Origin: Candidatus Thiodictyon syntrophicum
GTDB taxonomy: Bacteria; Pseudomonadota; Gammaproteobacteria; Chromatiales; Chromatiaceae
DNA: 64,000 bases
Assembly (NCBI RefSeq): GCF_002813775.1
Contig: NZ_CP020370.1
Location: 310,001-374,000, forward strand
Reading direction: 5' to 3'
Shown: positions 63,964 to 64,000 of the stretch, piece after piece
Layout of the letters: each line of letters starts with the position of its first letter
Position numbering within the stretch: position 1 is the stretch's first letter
Notes under the pieces: generated by a model
What the model saw: only the letters and a program-made list of their open reading frames with translations
The model's database searches: none
Told to the model about the DNA's origin: nothing
Program-made: the position numbers and the translations under genes

Positions 63964-64000
63964 GGGTGCGATCAGAACTGATGCGGTGACCGAGATCCCG
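63964..64000. repeat. Terminus of the MITE-like element (copy C), cut by the window end
   Basis: GGGTGCGATCAGAACTGATG then CGGTGACCGAGATCCCG is the left terminus of copy A (15395 onward) with one base difference, in the same orientation. The rest lies outside the window. Confidence 0.8.

Noticed and set aside
1-64000. tRNA or rRNA genes
   Set aside because: No TpsiC-arm-like GGTTCGAATCC or rRNA core sequence was noticed on either strand.

Overview
The window is a chromosomal stretch of a high-GC gammaproteobacterium, most likely a purple sulfur bacterium of the Chromatiaceae type. That placement is an inference from three things: the rsmI-lpoA-yraN-BON gene block, the ubiE-ubiJ-ubiB operon, and a set of uptake [NiFe]-hydrogenase maturation genes with a HupR/HoxA-type regulator. 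No rRNA, tRNA or CRISPR array was found.

Layout. 1-13.5 kb is a worn accessory region: a low-GC partial gene, two complete insertion sequences that each split a gene (an LprI-like gene and a DUF1624 acyltransferase gene, both rejoinable exactly across the target duplication), a PIN gene, an IS4-type remnant, a ferredoxin-reductase fusion, a retropepsin-like protease, a frameshifted NTPase and a PDC sensor. 14-19 kb holds the hydrogenase genes hupD, hupF, hupH, hybE and hupR, interrupted by an antitoxin gene and a small mobile-looking repeat. 19-21.5 kb has gene fragments (MNT/HEPN, CopG, NTPase) followed by the conserved genes for a Trm112 protein and TsaC. 21.8-32.9 kb is a colinear signalling cluster: a periplasmic solute-binding protein, two large paralogous hybrid histidine kinases, a receiver-kinase whose phospho-accepting histidine is replaced by valine, and a receiver-GGDEF protein, ending in a truncated Rpn gene. 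33-41.7 kb carries a periplasmic adenosine-deaminase-like enzyme, a dense field of palindromic repeats, a 1,655-residue STAND NTPase with ten near-identical 54-residue repeats, and two antitoxin genes next to truncated toxins. 42-55.8 kb is mainly conserved housekeeping: a CorC/HlyC protein, a GspE/PilB ATPase, a GlcD-like oxidase, BON, YraN, LpoA, RsmI, Uma2, UbiB/J/E and MipA. 55.8-62.4 kb is a defence-type operon on the minus strand: AbrB antitoxin, PIN toxin, HsdM, DUF1016 nuclease, a shortened HsdS, its out-of-frame tail, an AAA ATPase and an HNH nuclease. No HsdR is present. rimO closes the window.

Three themes recur. First, at four loci an antitoxin-type gene is intact while the adjacent toxin is truncated. 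Second, a family of intergenic elements with GTCGTT/AACGAC hexamer arms occurs at 15.4, 17.2, 21.7, 54.7 and 64.0 kb, two copies lying directly in front of genes. Third, genes overlap by four or fewer bases at most junctions of the defence operon and the ubi operon, so both are probably translated as coupled units. The best candidate for an unusual system is the HsdM/DUF1016/half-HsdS/AAA/HNH operon with its built-in toxin-antitoxin pair; the signalling cluster with the pseudokinase is second.
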